A DNA stretch of 64,000 nt from contig NZ_JBHRXK010000008.1 of assembly GCF_042648505.1 (NCBI RefSeq), positions 62,001 through 126,000 of the forward strand. Reading direction: 5' to 3'. How positions within the stretch are numbered: the stretch's first letter is position 1; each line of letters starts with the position of its first letter. Both the position numbers and the translations under genes were made by a program. Source of the DNA: Lysobacter_L cavernae. Lineage in GTDB: Bacteria > Pseudomonadota > Gammaproteobacteria > Xanthomonadales > Xanthomonadaceae. The notes under the pieces are model-generated. The model saw only the letters and a program-made list of their open reading frames with translations, ran no database searches and was not told the origin of the DNA. Shown piece after piece: positions 1 to 7,922 of the stretch.

Positions 1-432
1 CCCGGGCGCCGTGCGCGGGTCCAGGGTCTGGATCGCGGCGATATTGTCGTTGCTGGCGCCCAGGTAAAAACCGTAATTGCCCCAGGCTCGACCGGCGGCG
101 CGGCGGTACTTGTCCTCCAGCGCGGCGGCGTCGAGCGTCGGCGGGGTGGTGTTGGGCATGTCCATGAACGTGGTCAAGCCACCGGCCACGGCAGCGGCCG
201 ACTCGGTCGCCATGTCGGCCTTGTACTCCAGGCCGGGCTCGCGGAAGTGGACCTGGTCGTCGATCATGCCCGGCAGCAGGCGCCGACCGGCGGCGTCGAC
301 CACGGTTTCGCCGCTGCGCGCGCTCAGGCCGCTGCCGATCTGGGAGATGCGGCCGGCGTCGATGCGCAGGTCGCCGTCGAACTCGCGACCTTCGTTGACC
401 AGGCGGGCGTTGACGATCAATGTCGATGACAT
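1..432 (-). CDS. pyrC: Dihydroorotase, N-terminal part (cut by window edge)
   Basis: Catalyses cyclisation of carbamoyl-aspartate to dihydroorotate in pyrimidine synthesis. Only the first 144 residues lie in the window; the gene continues past base 1. The visible part starts MSSTLIVNARLVNEGREFDG and carries the metal-site segment GMIDDQVHFREPGL followed by GGLTTFMDMPNTTPP, both typical of amidohydrolase-superfamily dihydroorotases. The first histidine of the usual HxH metal motif is glutamine (DQVH). I recall this as normal in one known dihydroorotase clade, so I do not read it as inactivation. The ATG at 432 overlaps the 3' end of yidD by 16 bases, so the two genes are probably co-transcribed. 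Confidence 0.9.
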   Translation of the reverse strand, partial: MSSTLIVNARLVNEGREFDGDLRIDAGRISQIGSGLSARSGETVVDAAGRRLLPGMIDDQVHFREPGLEYKADMATESAAAVAGGLTTFMDMPNTTPPTLDAAALEDKYRRAAGRAWGNYGFYLGASNDNIAAIQTLDPRTAPG

Positions 433-665
433 GAGGAGTTTCCGTGGGGCGGTTCGGGCACGGGATCGTGCCCGCCGGGGTGCAGGGGATGGCAGCGCAG
501 TACCCGCCGCACGGCGAGCCAACTGCCCTTGATCGTGCCGAATCGGGCAATCGCCTGCATCGCGTATTCCGAGCAGGTCGGGTGGAAGCGACAGCGCGGC
601 CCGAGCAGCGGACTGAGCCACCGCTTGTAGCCGCGCAGCAGGGCAATGAACAGACGGTCGATCAC
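417..665 (-). CDS. yidD: Membrane protein insertion efficiency factor YidD
   Basis: Small 82-residue protein of the YidD family (PF01809), thought to assist YidC-mediated insertion of inner-membrane proteins. The family core is present: an amphipathic N-terminus (IALLRGYKRWLSPLLGP), then RCRFHPTCSEYA and the signature RRVLRCHPLHPGGHDPVP. The start is a GTG at 665 preceded by a good AAGGA ribosome site at about 671-675. In many bacteria yidD sits beside rnpA and yidC near the origin; here it lies directly upstream of pyrC and overlaps it by 16 bases. Confidence 0.92.
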   Translation of the reverse strand: MIDRLFIALLRGYKRWLSPLLGPRCRFHPTCSEYAMQAIARFGTIKGSWLAVRRVLRCHPLHPGGHDPVPEPPHGNSSCHRH

Positions 666-699
666 GATTCCTTAATGCGGTCAAACACTTGAGGTGCGG

Positions 700-728
700 T
701 TGCCGCAGGTGCCGGGGCAGGGTATAAC
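700..728 (+). promoter_or_regulatory. Candidate promoter for the DksA-like gene
   Basis: TTGCCG (700-705) and TATAAC (723-728) are separated by 17 bases, a plausible sigma-70 promoter reading toward the gene at 930. If it is used, the transcript has a leader of nearly 200 bases. The match is moderate and no other evidence supports it. Confidence 0.35.
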
Positions 729-929
729 AGCGCGCTTTCCCGTCACAAGATGTATGGTTCGACCGGTGCAGCATGGGCTGGGTCGGACACCGCGAGACCG
801 GTCTGCAGGTTCGGCCCCGCAGTGGCGATCCGGCACTTGCATGCAAGCTCACCGAGTGGGGCATGCTTGGCCCACGCAACCTTTGAACCCCGTTCAAAGG
901 TCCTCAGGGAACACAAGGACAAGTCGCTC

Positions 930-2000
930 GTGGCAGTGAAAAAAACCGCGAAGAAGGCCGCCAAGGCCGCCAAGAAGACCGTCAAGCCGGCCGCCAAGAA
1001 GGCCGTGTCCAGCAAACCCGCAGCGAAGACATCCACGGCCAAGAAGCCGGTCGCCAAGAAGGTGGCGGTGAAAAAGCCCGTGGCCAAGAAGGCCGCCCCG
1101 GCCAGAAAGGCCATGACCAAGAAGGTCGTCGCCAAGAAGCCCGCAGTAAAGAAGCCGGCCAAGCCGGCCGCCAAGAAGGTGATTGCGGCCAAGAAGCCGG
1201 TCGCCAAGAAAGCCGCTCCCAAGAAAGCAGTCCCCGCCAAGAAGGCCGTGCCCGCGAAACCCGTCGCGAGCCCAGCCAAAGGAAAGCCTGTTGCCGCCAA
1301 GCCGGCCAGCAAGCCGACCATCGTCAAGAAACCCGCAGCCCGCCCGGCCACCAAGACCGCACCGGTGGCGCAGGCCGTCAGCAAGCCAGAAGTTGCCAAG
1401 AGTCCAGTGACCCAAACCGCATCCAACAAGGCGCCAGCGCAGAAAGCCGCGGCCGTCAGCACCCCCGTGTCCAAACCTGCCCAGCGGCCGACCGGCAAAG
1501 TTGCCGTCGCCGTCACCGCCAAGCCCCAGGCGCCCGCGCCGAAAGGCAAGGCCAAAGTCGTGCCGTACAAAACCGATGATGCCAGCGGGCGTCCGATCGT
1601 CCCGAACGGCTACAAGCCGTCCGCCGACGAGGAGTACATGAGCCCGCTTCAGCTCGAATACTTCCGCCAGCGCCTGCTGCATTGGCGCACGGATCTGGTC
1701 GAGGAATCCAAGCAGACCATCGAGAACCTCAAGGACGAAGTCCGTGACGTCGGCGACGAGGCCGAGCGCGCCACCCGCGAGACCGAAAACTCGCTGGAGC
1801 TGCGCACCCGTGACCGCTACCGCAAGCTGATCAGCAAGATCGACAGCACGCTCAAGCGCGTCGACTCGGGTGATTACGGCTTCTGCGTCGATACCGGCGA
1901 GGAAATCGGCCTGGAGCGCCTGGAGGCGCGCCTCACCGCCGAGCGCACGATCGATGCGCAGGAGCGCTGGGAGCATCTGCAGAAGCAGATGGGCGACTGA
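930..2000 (+). CDS. dksA: DksA/TraR-family protein with long lysine/alanine/proline-rich N-terminus and degenerate zinc finger
   Basis: A 356-residue protein. The C-terminal third (from about residue 237, MSPLQLEYFRQRLLHWR) aligns through its full length with E. coli DksA, the secondary-channel RNA polymerase factor that works with ppGpp. The first 210 or so residues are low-complexity AKK, KKPVAKK and KPAA repeats like histone H1 or Pseudomonas AlgP, likely to bind nucleic acid. Three of the four DksA zinc cysteines are replaced: Cys319 remains, while the other positions are Thr322, Thr340 and Ala343. The coiled-coil tip reads DEAERA, so one of the two tip aspartates is glutamate. I chose the GTG at 930, 9 bases after AAGGAC; the in-frame ATG at 750 lacks such a site. 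A long DksA is familiar in Xanthomonadaceae; the function of the basic tail is inferred. Confidence 0.88.
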   Translation: MAVKKTAKKAAKAAKKTVKPAAKKAVSSKPAAKTSTAKKPVAKKVAVKKPVAKKAAPARKAMTKKVVAKKPAVKKPAKPAAKKVIAAKKPVAKKAAPKKAVPAKKAVPAKPVASPAKGKPVAAKPASKPTIVKKPAARPATKTAPVAQAVSKPEVAKSPVTQTASNKAPAQKAAAVSTPVSKPAQRPTGKVAVAVTAKPQAPAPKGKAKVVPYKTDDASGRPIVPNGYKPSADEEYMSPLQLEYFRQRLLHWRTDLVEESKQTIENLKDEVRDVGDEAERATRETENSLELRTRDRYRKLISKIDSTLKRVDSGDYGFCVDTGEEIGLERLEARLTAERTIDAQERWEHLQKQMGD

Positions 2001-2052
2001 GCCCCGGCCACCGGTTCCGCCGGTCGTGCGCTCCGCGTACGGCAACGCTCGC

Positions 2053-2077
2053 AAAGCCCGGCTCCGGCCGGGCTTTT
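2053..2077 (+). terminator. Rho-independent terminator after the DksA-like gene
   Basis: AAAGCCCGG (2053-2061) pairs with CCGGGCTTT (2068-2076) around a 6-base loop and is followed by a short T run. It lies 53 bases past the stop codon. Confidence 0.75.
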
Positions 2078-2209
2078 GCGTTGTGTGGTGTGCGCAGCGC
2101 GCCAGTGCCGCGGTCACCTTGTTTGTCTGGCCAGCGGCCAAGGTCGGTCCACGCCGATTTGACGTGGATTGGGCATGCTGGGCATCCCGCCCTTGTTGCC
2201 GCCAGACCG

Positions 2210-2689
2210 ATGAATTCCGACCCGACCGCCACGACCGCACACACCGGCTTCATGCGCGAGGCCATCGCCCTGGCCCGAGCCAACATCGCCGCCGGCGGCC
2301 GTCCGTTCGGCGCCGTGCTGGTGCGTGACGGGGAGATCATCGCGCGCGCCAGCAACCGCATCCACGACAGCTTCGACCCGACCGCGCACGCCGAACTGCT
2401 GGCGATCCGCGAGGCTGGACAGAGGCTGCGCAGCCCACGCCTGGACGGCTGCGTGATCTACGCCAGCGGCTACCCGTGCCCGATGTGCCTGGCGGCGATG
2501 CACCTGTGCGGCATCAGCGCGGTGCACTACGCCTATTCCAACGAAGACGGCGCGCCGTACGGGCTGTCGACCGCACCGGTGTACGCGCAGATGGCCTTGC
2601 CGCCGGGCGAGCAATCGTTACCGGTGCAGCAGGAGTGTCCGCAGGGCGAGGCCGACCTGTATGCGCAGTGGGCCCGGCAACGCGGCTGA
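2210..2689 (+). CDS. Nucleoside/guanine deaminase family protein (cytidine deaminase fold)
   Basis: A 159-residue zinc deaminase of the CDA/TadA superfamily. The zinc and catalytic motifs are intact: HAE in DPTAHAELLAIREAG and PCPMC in YPCPMCLAAMHLCG. The segment GGRPFGAVLVRDGEII and the C-terminal half resemble bacterial guanine deaminases (GuaD type) more than the tRNA deaminase TadA, so hydrolytic deamination of guanine or a related purine is the likeliest reaction. The substrate is inferred. The ATG at 2210 gives the normal family length; an upstream in-frame extension to 2081 has no homology. Confidence 0.8.
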   Translation: MNSDPTATTAHTGFMREAIALARANIAAGGRPFGAVLVRDGEIIARASNRIHDSFDPTAHAELLAIREAGQRLRSPRLDGCVIYASGYPCPMCLAAMHLCGISAVHYAYSNEDGAPYGLSTAPVYAQMALPPGEQSLPVQQECPQGEADLYAQWARQRG

Positions 2690-2694
2690 ACGAA

Positions 2695-3960
2695 TCAGTG
2701 CAGCTCGCGCAGGTCGAGCCGGCGCAGTTTCGGCGCCAGCTTCGCGGTCGCGCCGACCACCGCCAGTGTCATGCAGCCGCCGAAGATCACCGACGGCACC
2801 AGCCCCAGCAGGCGGGCGGCCAGGCCGGACTCGAACGCCCCCAGCTCGTTCGACGAGCCGATGAAGATGCCGTTGATCGATGACACCCGCCCGCGCATGT
2901 GGTCGGGCGTGGCCAGTTGCAGGATGGTCGAGCGCAGCACCACCGACACGCCGTCGCACATGCCCGACAGCATCAGCATCAGCGCCGACAGCCACAGCTG
3001 CCGCGACAGCGCGAAGCCGATGATGCACAGCCCGAAGCCTGCCACCGCGATCAGCAGCACCCGTCCGGCGTGGCGTTGCAGCGGTTTGCGTGCCAGGTAC
3101 AGCCCGACCAGCACCGCGCCGGCCGCCGGCGAGGCGCGCAGCAGGCCCAGTGCCTCCGGGCCGTAGTGCAGGATGTCGCTGATGAAAGCCGGCAGCAGCG
3201 CGACCGCGCCGCCGAACAACACCGAGAACATGTCCAATGCCTGCGCACCGAGCACGACCTGGGTGTTGAAGACGAAGCGCAGGCCCTCGCCGATGCTCTT
3301 GAACACCGGCGCGCGCTCGGCCGGCATCGGCGGCTCGGTCACGCGCAGGCTGATCACAGCGATCGCAGCGGCGGCGGCGAAGGCCGCAGCGACCAGGTAG
3401 GCCGAGGTCTTGCCACCCCAGGCCACCAATATGCCGCCCAGCGCCGGGCCGAGCACCAGGCCGCTCTGCATGACCACGCTGCTGACGCCAGCGCCGCGCG
3501 CGTACTGCTCGCGCTTGAGCACGCGCGCGAACAGCGACATGTACACCGGCGCGAGGAACGCACGAACCACACCGTTGACCGCGATCGCGGCGTAGATGGT
3601 CAACGTGCCGAAGCCGGACACGCCGGCCGGAAGGCGGCCGCTGGCGACGCCAGCCAGCACCAGCGTGGTCAGCAGCAGGCCCACGCAGGCGAACATGCCG
3701 AGCTTGCGCCGCGGCAGGTGGTCGACCGCATAGCCGGCGAACAGCGCGAAACAGAAATATGGAATCACCTCGGCCAGGCCGATCAGGCCCAGCGCGAGGG
3801 TGTCGCGGGTGAGTTCGTAGACGTGCCAGCCGACCGTGACCGCGACGATCTGGTAGGACAGCATCGCCAGCAGGCGATAGGTCAGCAGCCCGGTGAAGCC
3901 GCGGTTGCGCAGCAGGATGGCGACGCCCGCCGGAGGCCCGGCCGCGGCTTCGGCACTCAC
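2695..3960 (-). CDS. MFS transporter (EntS/MFS_3-like exporter)
   Basis: A 421-residue integral membrane protein with about twelve hydrophobic segments. The loop between the second and third helices, AGYAVDHLPRRKLG, matches the MFS motif A pattern. A second copy of the pattern follows the central region, so the family is clear. The overall type resembles EntS and other MFS_3 exporters, but nothing near it (sufE, cysS, a deaminase) names the substrate. The GTG at 3960 is the only start giving a full first helix. The gene is convergent with the deaminase gene, with 5 bases between the stops. Confidence 0.8.
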   Translation of the reverse strand: MSAEAAAGPPAGVAILLRNRGFTGLLTYRLLAMLSYQIVAVTVGWHVYELTRDTLALGLIGLAEVIPYFCFALFAGYAVDHLPRRKLGMFACVGLLLTTLVLAGVASGRLPAGVSGFGTLTIYAAIAVNGVVRAFLAPVYMSLFARVLKREQYARGAGVSSVVMQSGLVLGPALGGILVAWGGKTSAYLVAAAFAAAAAIAVISLRVTEPPMPAERAPVFKSIGEGLRFVFNTQVVLGAQALDMFSVLFGGAVALLPAFISDILHYGPEALGLLRASPAAGAVLVGLYLARKPLQRHAGRVLLIAVAGFGLCIIGFALSRQLWLSALMLMLSGMCDGVSVVLRSTILQLATPDHMRGRVSSINGIFIGSSNELGAFESGLAARLLGLVPSVIFGGCMTLAVVGATAKLAPKLRRLDLRELH

Positions 3961-3998
3961 CGGTGCACGCTCATGCGGGCCGGCTCATGCTGGCGCGC

Positions 3999-4451
3999 TC
4001 ACAGGTGTTCGCGGGCGCGGTCGCGGATGAAGCCCAGCAGCGCGGCCAGGCCGTTGCTGCGGGTCGGCGAGAGGTGCTTGGCCAGGCCGATGTCGGCGAT
4101 GTAATCGGCCTGCGTGCCGGCGATCTCGGCGGCGCTGCGGCCGGAGTACACGCGCAACGCCAGGTAGATCAGCCCGGAAACGATCGCCGAGTCGCTGATG
4201 GCGTGGAAGTCGAGCCGGTCGGCGTCTCCCTCTGCGACGATCCAGACCATCGACTGGCAGCCGTGCAGGCGGTGCGTCTCGGTCTTCCACTCCGCGGGCA
4301 GGTCCGGCAGCTTGCGGCCGAGGTCGATCAGGTACTGGTAACGCTCGGACCAGTCGCCGAAGAAGGCGAACTCGTCCTTGATCGCGGCCTGCGCCTGCGC
4401 GGTGCTGGGCTCGATCGGGAAGGGGCTGACAGGGGCGGCGATGGCGTTCAT
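3999..4451 (-). CDS. sufE: SufE-family cysteine desulfuration protein
   Basis: A 150-residue protein that would accept persulfide sulfur from a SufS/CsdA cysteine desulfurase during iron-sulfur cluster assembly. The acceptor cysteine is in the family motif RLHGCQSMVW, and the fold-defining stretches FGDWSERYQYLIDLGRKLP and SDSAIVSGLIYLALRVYSG are present. It is a stand-alone copy with no sufBCDS genes in the window. It reads in the same direction as the MFS gene, 38 bases upstream of it. Confidence 0.9.
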   Translation of the reverse strand: MNAIAAPVSPFPIEPSTAQAQAAIKDEFAFFGDWSERYQYLIDLGRKLPDLPAEWKTETHRLHGCQSMVWIVAEGDADRLDFHAISDSAIVSGLIYLALRVYSGRSAAEIAGTQADYIADIGLAKHLSPTRSNGLAALLGFIRDRAREHL

Positions 4452-4500
4452 TGCAATGGGATTTTACGCCGTGCCGGCAGTTGGCGTGGGGTCATCTGCT

Positions 4501-4528
4501 CGTCATTCCCGCCTGCGCGGGGATGACG
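4501..4528. repeat. REP-like palindrome (CGTCATTCCCGC family)
   Basis: A 28-base imperfect palindrome, CGTCATTCCCGC followed by the inverse arm GCGGGGATGACG, lies between sufE and cysS. Related copies occur at 11697-11724, 13342-13368, 35554-35581 and 35623-35650, always between genes. Confidence 0.75.
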
Positions 4529-4557
4529 ATCCAGGAGGTCGGCGGATTGACTGACCC

Positions 4558-5925
4558 TCAGGCCCTTTTCCAGCGCACGCCCTGCGGCGTGTCCTCCAGC
4601 AGGATGCCTTCACCGGCAAGCTGGTCGCGGATGGCGTCGGCGCGAGTGAAATCGCGCGCCTGCTTGGCGGTGATGCGCTCGTCGATCAACGCCTGGATGC
4701 GGCCGTCGTCGTCGTTGGAGGCGCCGCGGCCGAACCACGCCGTCGGTGTCTGCTGCAGCAGACCCAGCGCCAGGCCGGCACCGAGCAGGTCGCGCTTGAG
4801 CCGGGTCCTGTCGGCGCGGGCCTCGGCCTTGCGTGCCTCGCCGGCGATACGGGCGATCTCGGCCAGCACCTGCGGTGTGTTGAGGTCGTCGTCGAGTGCG
4901 GCCTCGATCGAGGCCGGGATCACCGCCGCGGCGTCGACATCGGCCAGGTCGCGCAGCGTTCCGTACAGCCGGTCCAGCGTGCGCACGCTCTGCTCGATCA
5001 GCCCATCGGACCAGTCCAGCGGCTGCCGGTAGTGGGCCGAGAGCAGGGCGTAGCGCAAGGCCTCGGGCGAGTGCGTGCGCACCAGGTCGTGTACGCGCTG
5101 GATGTTGCCCACCGACTTGGCCATCTTGGCGCCGCCGAAGTTGAGCATGCCGTTGTGCAGCCAGTAGCGGGCGAAGACCTTGCCGCCGTGGGCGCATTCG
5201 CTCTGTGCGATTTCGTTCTCGTGGTGCGGGAACTGCAGGTCGACGCCGCCGGCGTGGATGTCGATGGTTTCGCCCAGGTGGGCAGCGGCCATCGCCGAGC
5301 ATTCGATGTGCCAGCCCGGACGGCCGCGGCCCCAGGGCGAGTCCCAGCCGGGGAGGTCGTCGCTGGAGGGCTTCCACAGCACGAAATCGCCCGGGTCGCG
5401 CTTGTACGGCGCCACGTCGACGCGGGCGCCGGCCAGCAGGTCCTCGGTGTCGCGGCGCGAGAGCTTGCCGTAGTCAGCAAAGCTGGCCACCGAGAACAGG
5501 GCGTGGCCCTGCGCCGCGTAGGCGTGACCGGACGCGATCAGGCGCTCGATCATGGCGATGATCTCGCCGATGTGGGCGGTGGCCGCCGGCTCGATGTCCG
5601 GTGCCCGCACGCCGAGCGCCGCCATGTCCTCGCGGTAGGCGGCGGCGAAGCGGTCGGTGATCGTCGAGATCGGCACGCCCTGGCCGCGGGCGGCGTCGTT
5701 GATCTTGTCGTCGACGTCGGTGATGTTGCGGGCGTAGGCGAGGCCGCCGAAGCGCCGCCGCAGCAGGTCGGCCAGGACCCCGAACACCACCGGGCCACGG
5801 GCGTTGCCGATATGGACGTAGTTGTAGACCGTGGGCCCGCACACGTACATGGTCGGGCGGGCGGGATCGAGCGGCACGAACGGTTCGACCCGCCGCGTCA
5901 GGCTGTTGAAAAGGTGCAGGCTCAT
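4558..5925 (-). CDS. cysS: Cysteinyl-tRNA synthetase
   Basis: A 455-residue class I aminoacyl-tRNA synthetase that charges tRNA-Cys. The HIGH-box equivalent is VHIGNARG in MYVCGPTVYNYVHIGNARG, the KMSKS loop reads KMAKS (GGAKMAKSVGN), and the zinc ligands are visible as CGPT, the WHIECS cysteine and HENEIAQSEC. Length matches the E. coli enzyme (461). The C-terminal anticodon-binding part ends at DTPQGVRWKRA. The ATG at 5925 is the standard start. Confidence 0.97.
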   Translation of the reverse strand: MSLHLFNSLTRRVEPFVPLDPARPTMYVCGPTVYNYVHIGNARGPVVFGVLADLLRRRFGGLAYARNITDVDDKINDAARGQGVPISTITDRFAAAYREDMAALGVRAPDIEPAATAHIGEIIAMIERLIASGHAYAAQGHALFSVASFADYGKLSRRDTEDLLAGARVDVAPYKRDPGDFVLWKPSSDDLPGWDSPWGRGRPGWHIECSAMAAAHLGETIDIHAGGVDLQFPHHENEIAQSECAHGGKVFARYWLHNGMLNFGGAKMAKSVGNIQRVHDLVRTHSPEALRYALLSAHYRQPLDWSDGLIEQSVRTLDRLYGTLRDLADVDAAAVIPASIEAALDDDLNTPQVLAEIARIAGEARKAEARADRTRLKRDLLGAGLALGLLQQTPTAWFGRGASNDDDGRIQALIDERITAKQARDFTRADAIRDQLAGEGILLEDTPQGVRWKRA

Positions 5926-6064
5926 GGGGTTACCGCTGGGATTGCGGCCATTCTAGCGGCCGACCGTGGCCGCTGGCACGTCGGCGGCCTTGCCTGCGGC
6001 AGTCGTCTGGGCATGGCGCGGGCCAGCCTAAGGCGGGATTCAGGCCATCGGCACCGGCAGCACT

Positions 6065-6082
6065 TACAATTTGTGAACAAAT
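6065..6082 (+). promoter_or_regulatory. Possible -10 box overlapping a palindromic operator
   Basis: TACAAT (6065-6070) overlaps the perfect inverted repeat ATTTGT-GA-ACAAAT (6069-6082), 17 bases before the ATG of the next gene. The repeat is conspicuous in GC-rich surroundings. No convincing -35 box is visible and the binding protein is unknown. Confidence 0.35.
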
Positions 6083-6099
6083 CTGACTGCGCGAGCGTG

Positions 6100-6543
6100 A
6101 TGAACCGTTCTGTCCTGTTGCTGCCAACCCTGATATTCGCCCTGTGGGCAGGAACGGCGTTGGCGCAGAACACAGTGATCCAGGCCGAGAACGTCCGTTT
6201 CGACTACGCCCAGGTGTTGCGGGTCACGCCGGTCTACCAGACGCTGAAGGCCAGTGCCGTCGAACAGCAGTGCGAAGAGACGCCGCGCCCCGAGGATTCC
6301 CGCCTGTCGCGGGTGGTCGGGGCGGTCAAGGAGGCGTTGACCCGCCAGGAAAAGGAAGGCGGGGAGGCGGCCGATTGCCGCCCGGTCACCATCGAGCGCG
6401 AGTTCCGCCGGCCGATCGCCTACGACGTCGACTACGTCTACAAGGGCGCCAAATACCGCTCGCGCCTGCCCGAGGACCCCGGCAACCGCCTGCGCATCAA
6501 GGTCGCGGTGACCCCGGTGGTGCCGACACCGCGCAGCCGTTGA
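6100..6543 (+). CDS. Secreted small protein resembling the flanks of glycine-zipper (UmoD-like) surface proteins
   Basis: A 147-residue protein with a Sec signal peptide (LLLPTLIFALWAGTALAQ). The mature part has two recognisable stretches, FDYAQVLRVTPVYQ near the start and YDVDYVYKGAKYRSRLPEDP followed by LRIKVAVTPV at the end. These are the flanks of a family that usually has a 2TM glycine zipper between them; here a charged linker replaces it. Two cysteines (EQQCEE and ADCRPV) could form a disulfide. A periplasmic or envelope location is expected. Function unknown. Confidence 0.6.
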   Translation: MNRSVLLLPTLIFALWAGTALAQNTVIQAENVRFDYAQVLRVTPVYQTLKASAVEQQCEETPRPEDSRLSRVVGAVKEALTRQEKEGGEAADCRPVTIEREFRRPIAYDVDYVYKGAKYRSRLPEDPGNRLRIKVAVTPVVPTPRSR

Positions 6544-6740
6544 TCCCGCCATGCTTGCACCCGCCGCGGGTGCATGCGAGCATTCGCACCCTCATGAACC
6601 CCAACCGCGCCGACGCCGACGTGCTGACCTCTGCCTACATGGCGGCGGGCATGACCTCGCGCGCGCGCCGACCGTTTCCCTGCCATCCCGCTGGGTAACG
6701 GTCGCATACGCTTTCGCAACACGCGAAGTGACATACGAAA

Positions 6741-6767
6741 AGCCCAGCCTACGCGCTGGGCTTTTTT
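6741..6767 (+). terminator. Rho-independent terminator upstream of argF'
   Basis: AGCCCAG (6741-6747) and CTGGGCT (6756-6762) form a stem followed by a run of six T. It lies about 200 bases after the upstream gene and 60 bases before argF', so it could end the upstream transcript or act as an attenuator for the arg genes. Confidence 0.7.
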
Positions 6768-6827
6768 GCTTTTCGGCCCGCGCAGCCCCCGACCCACCCA
6801 CCAGACTTGACCACCGGACCGCACTCG

Positions 6828-7865
6828 ATGACTGCAACTGCGAACACCAGGCACTTCCTCAACACCCAGGACTGGTCGCGCGCCGACCTCGATGCGCTGC
6901 TGGCGCAGGCGGCGGCGTTCAAGCGCAGCAAGCTCGGCGACCAGCTGAAGGGCAAGTCGATCGCGCTGGTGTTCTTCAATCCGTCGATGCGCACCCGCAC
7001 CAGCTTCGAGCTGGGCGCGTTCCAGTTGGGTGGTCATGCCGTGGTGCTGCAGCCAGGCAAGGACGCGTGGCCGATCGAGTTCAACCTCGGCACGGTCATG
7101 GATGGCGACACCGAGGAGCACATCGCCGAAGTCGCCCAGGTGCTGGGCCGCTACGTCGACCTGATCGGCGTGCGTGCGTTCCCGAAGTTCATCGACTGGG
7201 CCTACGACCGCGAGGACATCGTCCTCAAGAGCTTCGCCAAGTACTCGCCGGTGCCCGTCATCAACATGGAGACGATCACCCATCCGTGCCAGGAGCTGGC
7301 GCACATCCTGGCGCTGCATGAGCACTTCGGCACCACCGACCTGCGCGGCAAGAAGTACGTGCTGACCTGGACCTACCACCCCAAGCCGCTCAACACCGCC
7401 GTGGCCAATTCGGCATTGACCATCGCCACGCGCATGGGCATGGACGTGACCCTGCTGTGCCCGACGCCGCAGTACATCCTAGATGAGCGCTACATGGGCT
7501 GGGCCGCGCAGAACGTCGCCGAAAGCGGCGGCTCGCTGACCGTCAGTCACGACATCGACAGCGCCTACGCCGGCGCCGACGTCGTCTACGCCAAGAGCTG
7601 GGGCGCGCTGCCGTTCTTCGGCAACTGGGGGCCGGAAAAGCCCATCCGCGACCAGTACCAGCACTTCATCGTCGACGAGGCCAAGATGGCGCTGACCAAT
7701 CATGGTGTGTTCAGTCACTGCCTGCCGCTGCGCCGCAATGTGAAAGCCACCGATGCGGTGATGGACTCGCCGCAGTGCATCGCCATCAACGAGGCCGAAA
7801 ACCGCCTGCACGTGCAGAAGGCCATCATGGCGCAGCTTGCTTCGCAATCCGTGATTCGTGATTAG
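6828..7865 (+). CDS. argF': N-acetylornithine carbamoyltransferase
   Basis: Transfers the carbamoyl group to N-acetylornithine, giving N-acetylcitrulline, in the xanthomonad variant of arginine synthesis. The protein (345 residues) closely matches Xanthomonas AOTCase: the carbamoyl-phosphate loop FNPSMRTRTSFELGAFQLGG, the diagnostic QPGKDAWPIEFNLGTVMDG, HPCQELAH and the C-terminal HCLPLRRNVKATDAV. Ordinary ornithine enzymes lack the DAWPIEF segment. The ATG at 6828 is preferred over a TTG at 6807. The last five codons (SVIRD) are encoded by a 7-bp repeat that continues into the intergenic region. Confidence 0.96.
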   Translation: MTATANTRHFLNTQDWSRADLDALLAQAAAFKRSKLGDQLKGKSIALVFFNPSMRTRTSFELGAFQLGGHAVVLQPGKDAWPIEFNLGTVMDGDTEEHIAEVAQVLGRYVDLIGVRAFPKFIDWAYDREDIVLKSFAKYSPVPVINMETITHPCQELAHILALHEHFGTTDLRGKKYVLTWTYHPKPLNTAVANSALTIATRMGMDVTLLCPTPQYILDERYMGWAAQNVAESGGSLTVSHDIDSAYAGADVVYAKSWGALPFFGNWGPEKPIRDQYQHFIVDEAKMALTNHGVFSHCLPLRRNVKATDAVMDSPQCIAINEAENRLHVQKAIMAQLASQSVIRD

Positions 7866-7880
7866 GGATTCGTGATTCGT
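7853..7880 (+). repeat. 7-bp tandem repeat GATTCGT at the 3' end of argF'
   Basis: Four consecutive 7-bp units: GATTCGT, GATTAGG (variant), GATTCGT, GATTCGT. The first units supply the last codons and stop of argF'. An inverted array of the same unit lies at 7944-7971. Confidence 0.9.
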
Positions 7881-7922
7881 AAAAGCACGTTCCCATACCC
7901 CATATCCAAAGGGAAAACCCCC

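Noticed and set aside
1..432. Inactive dihydroorotase because of DQVH in place of HxH
   Set aside because: I recall the glutamine as typical of a known dihydroorotase clade, and the rest of the gene is outside the window.
750..929. Upstream in-frame extension of the DksA-like gene from an ATG
   Set aside because: It has no ribosome site and no repeat-like composition; the GTG at 930 has a good AAGGAC site and begins the basic repeat.
2899..4104. A 401-codon open frame opposite the MFS gene
   Set aside because: It is rich in Gln, His and Arg without any motif; the membrane protein on the other strand is clear.
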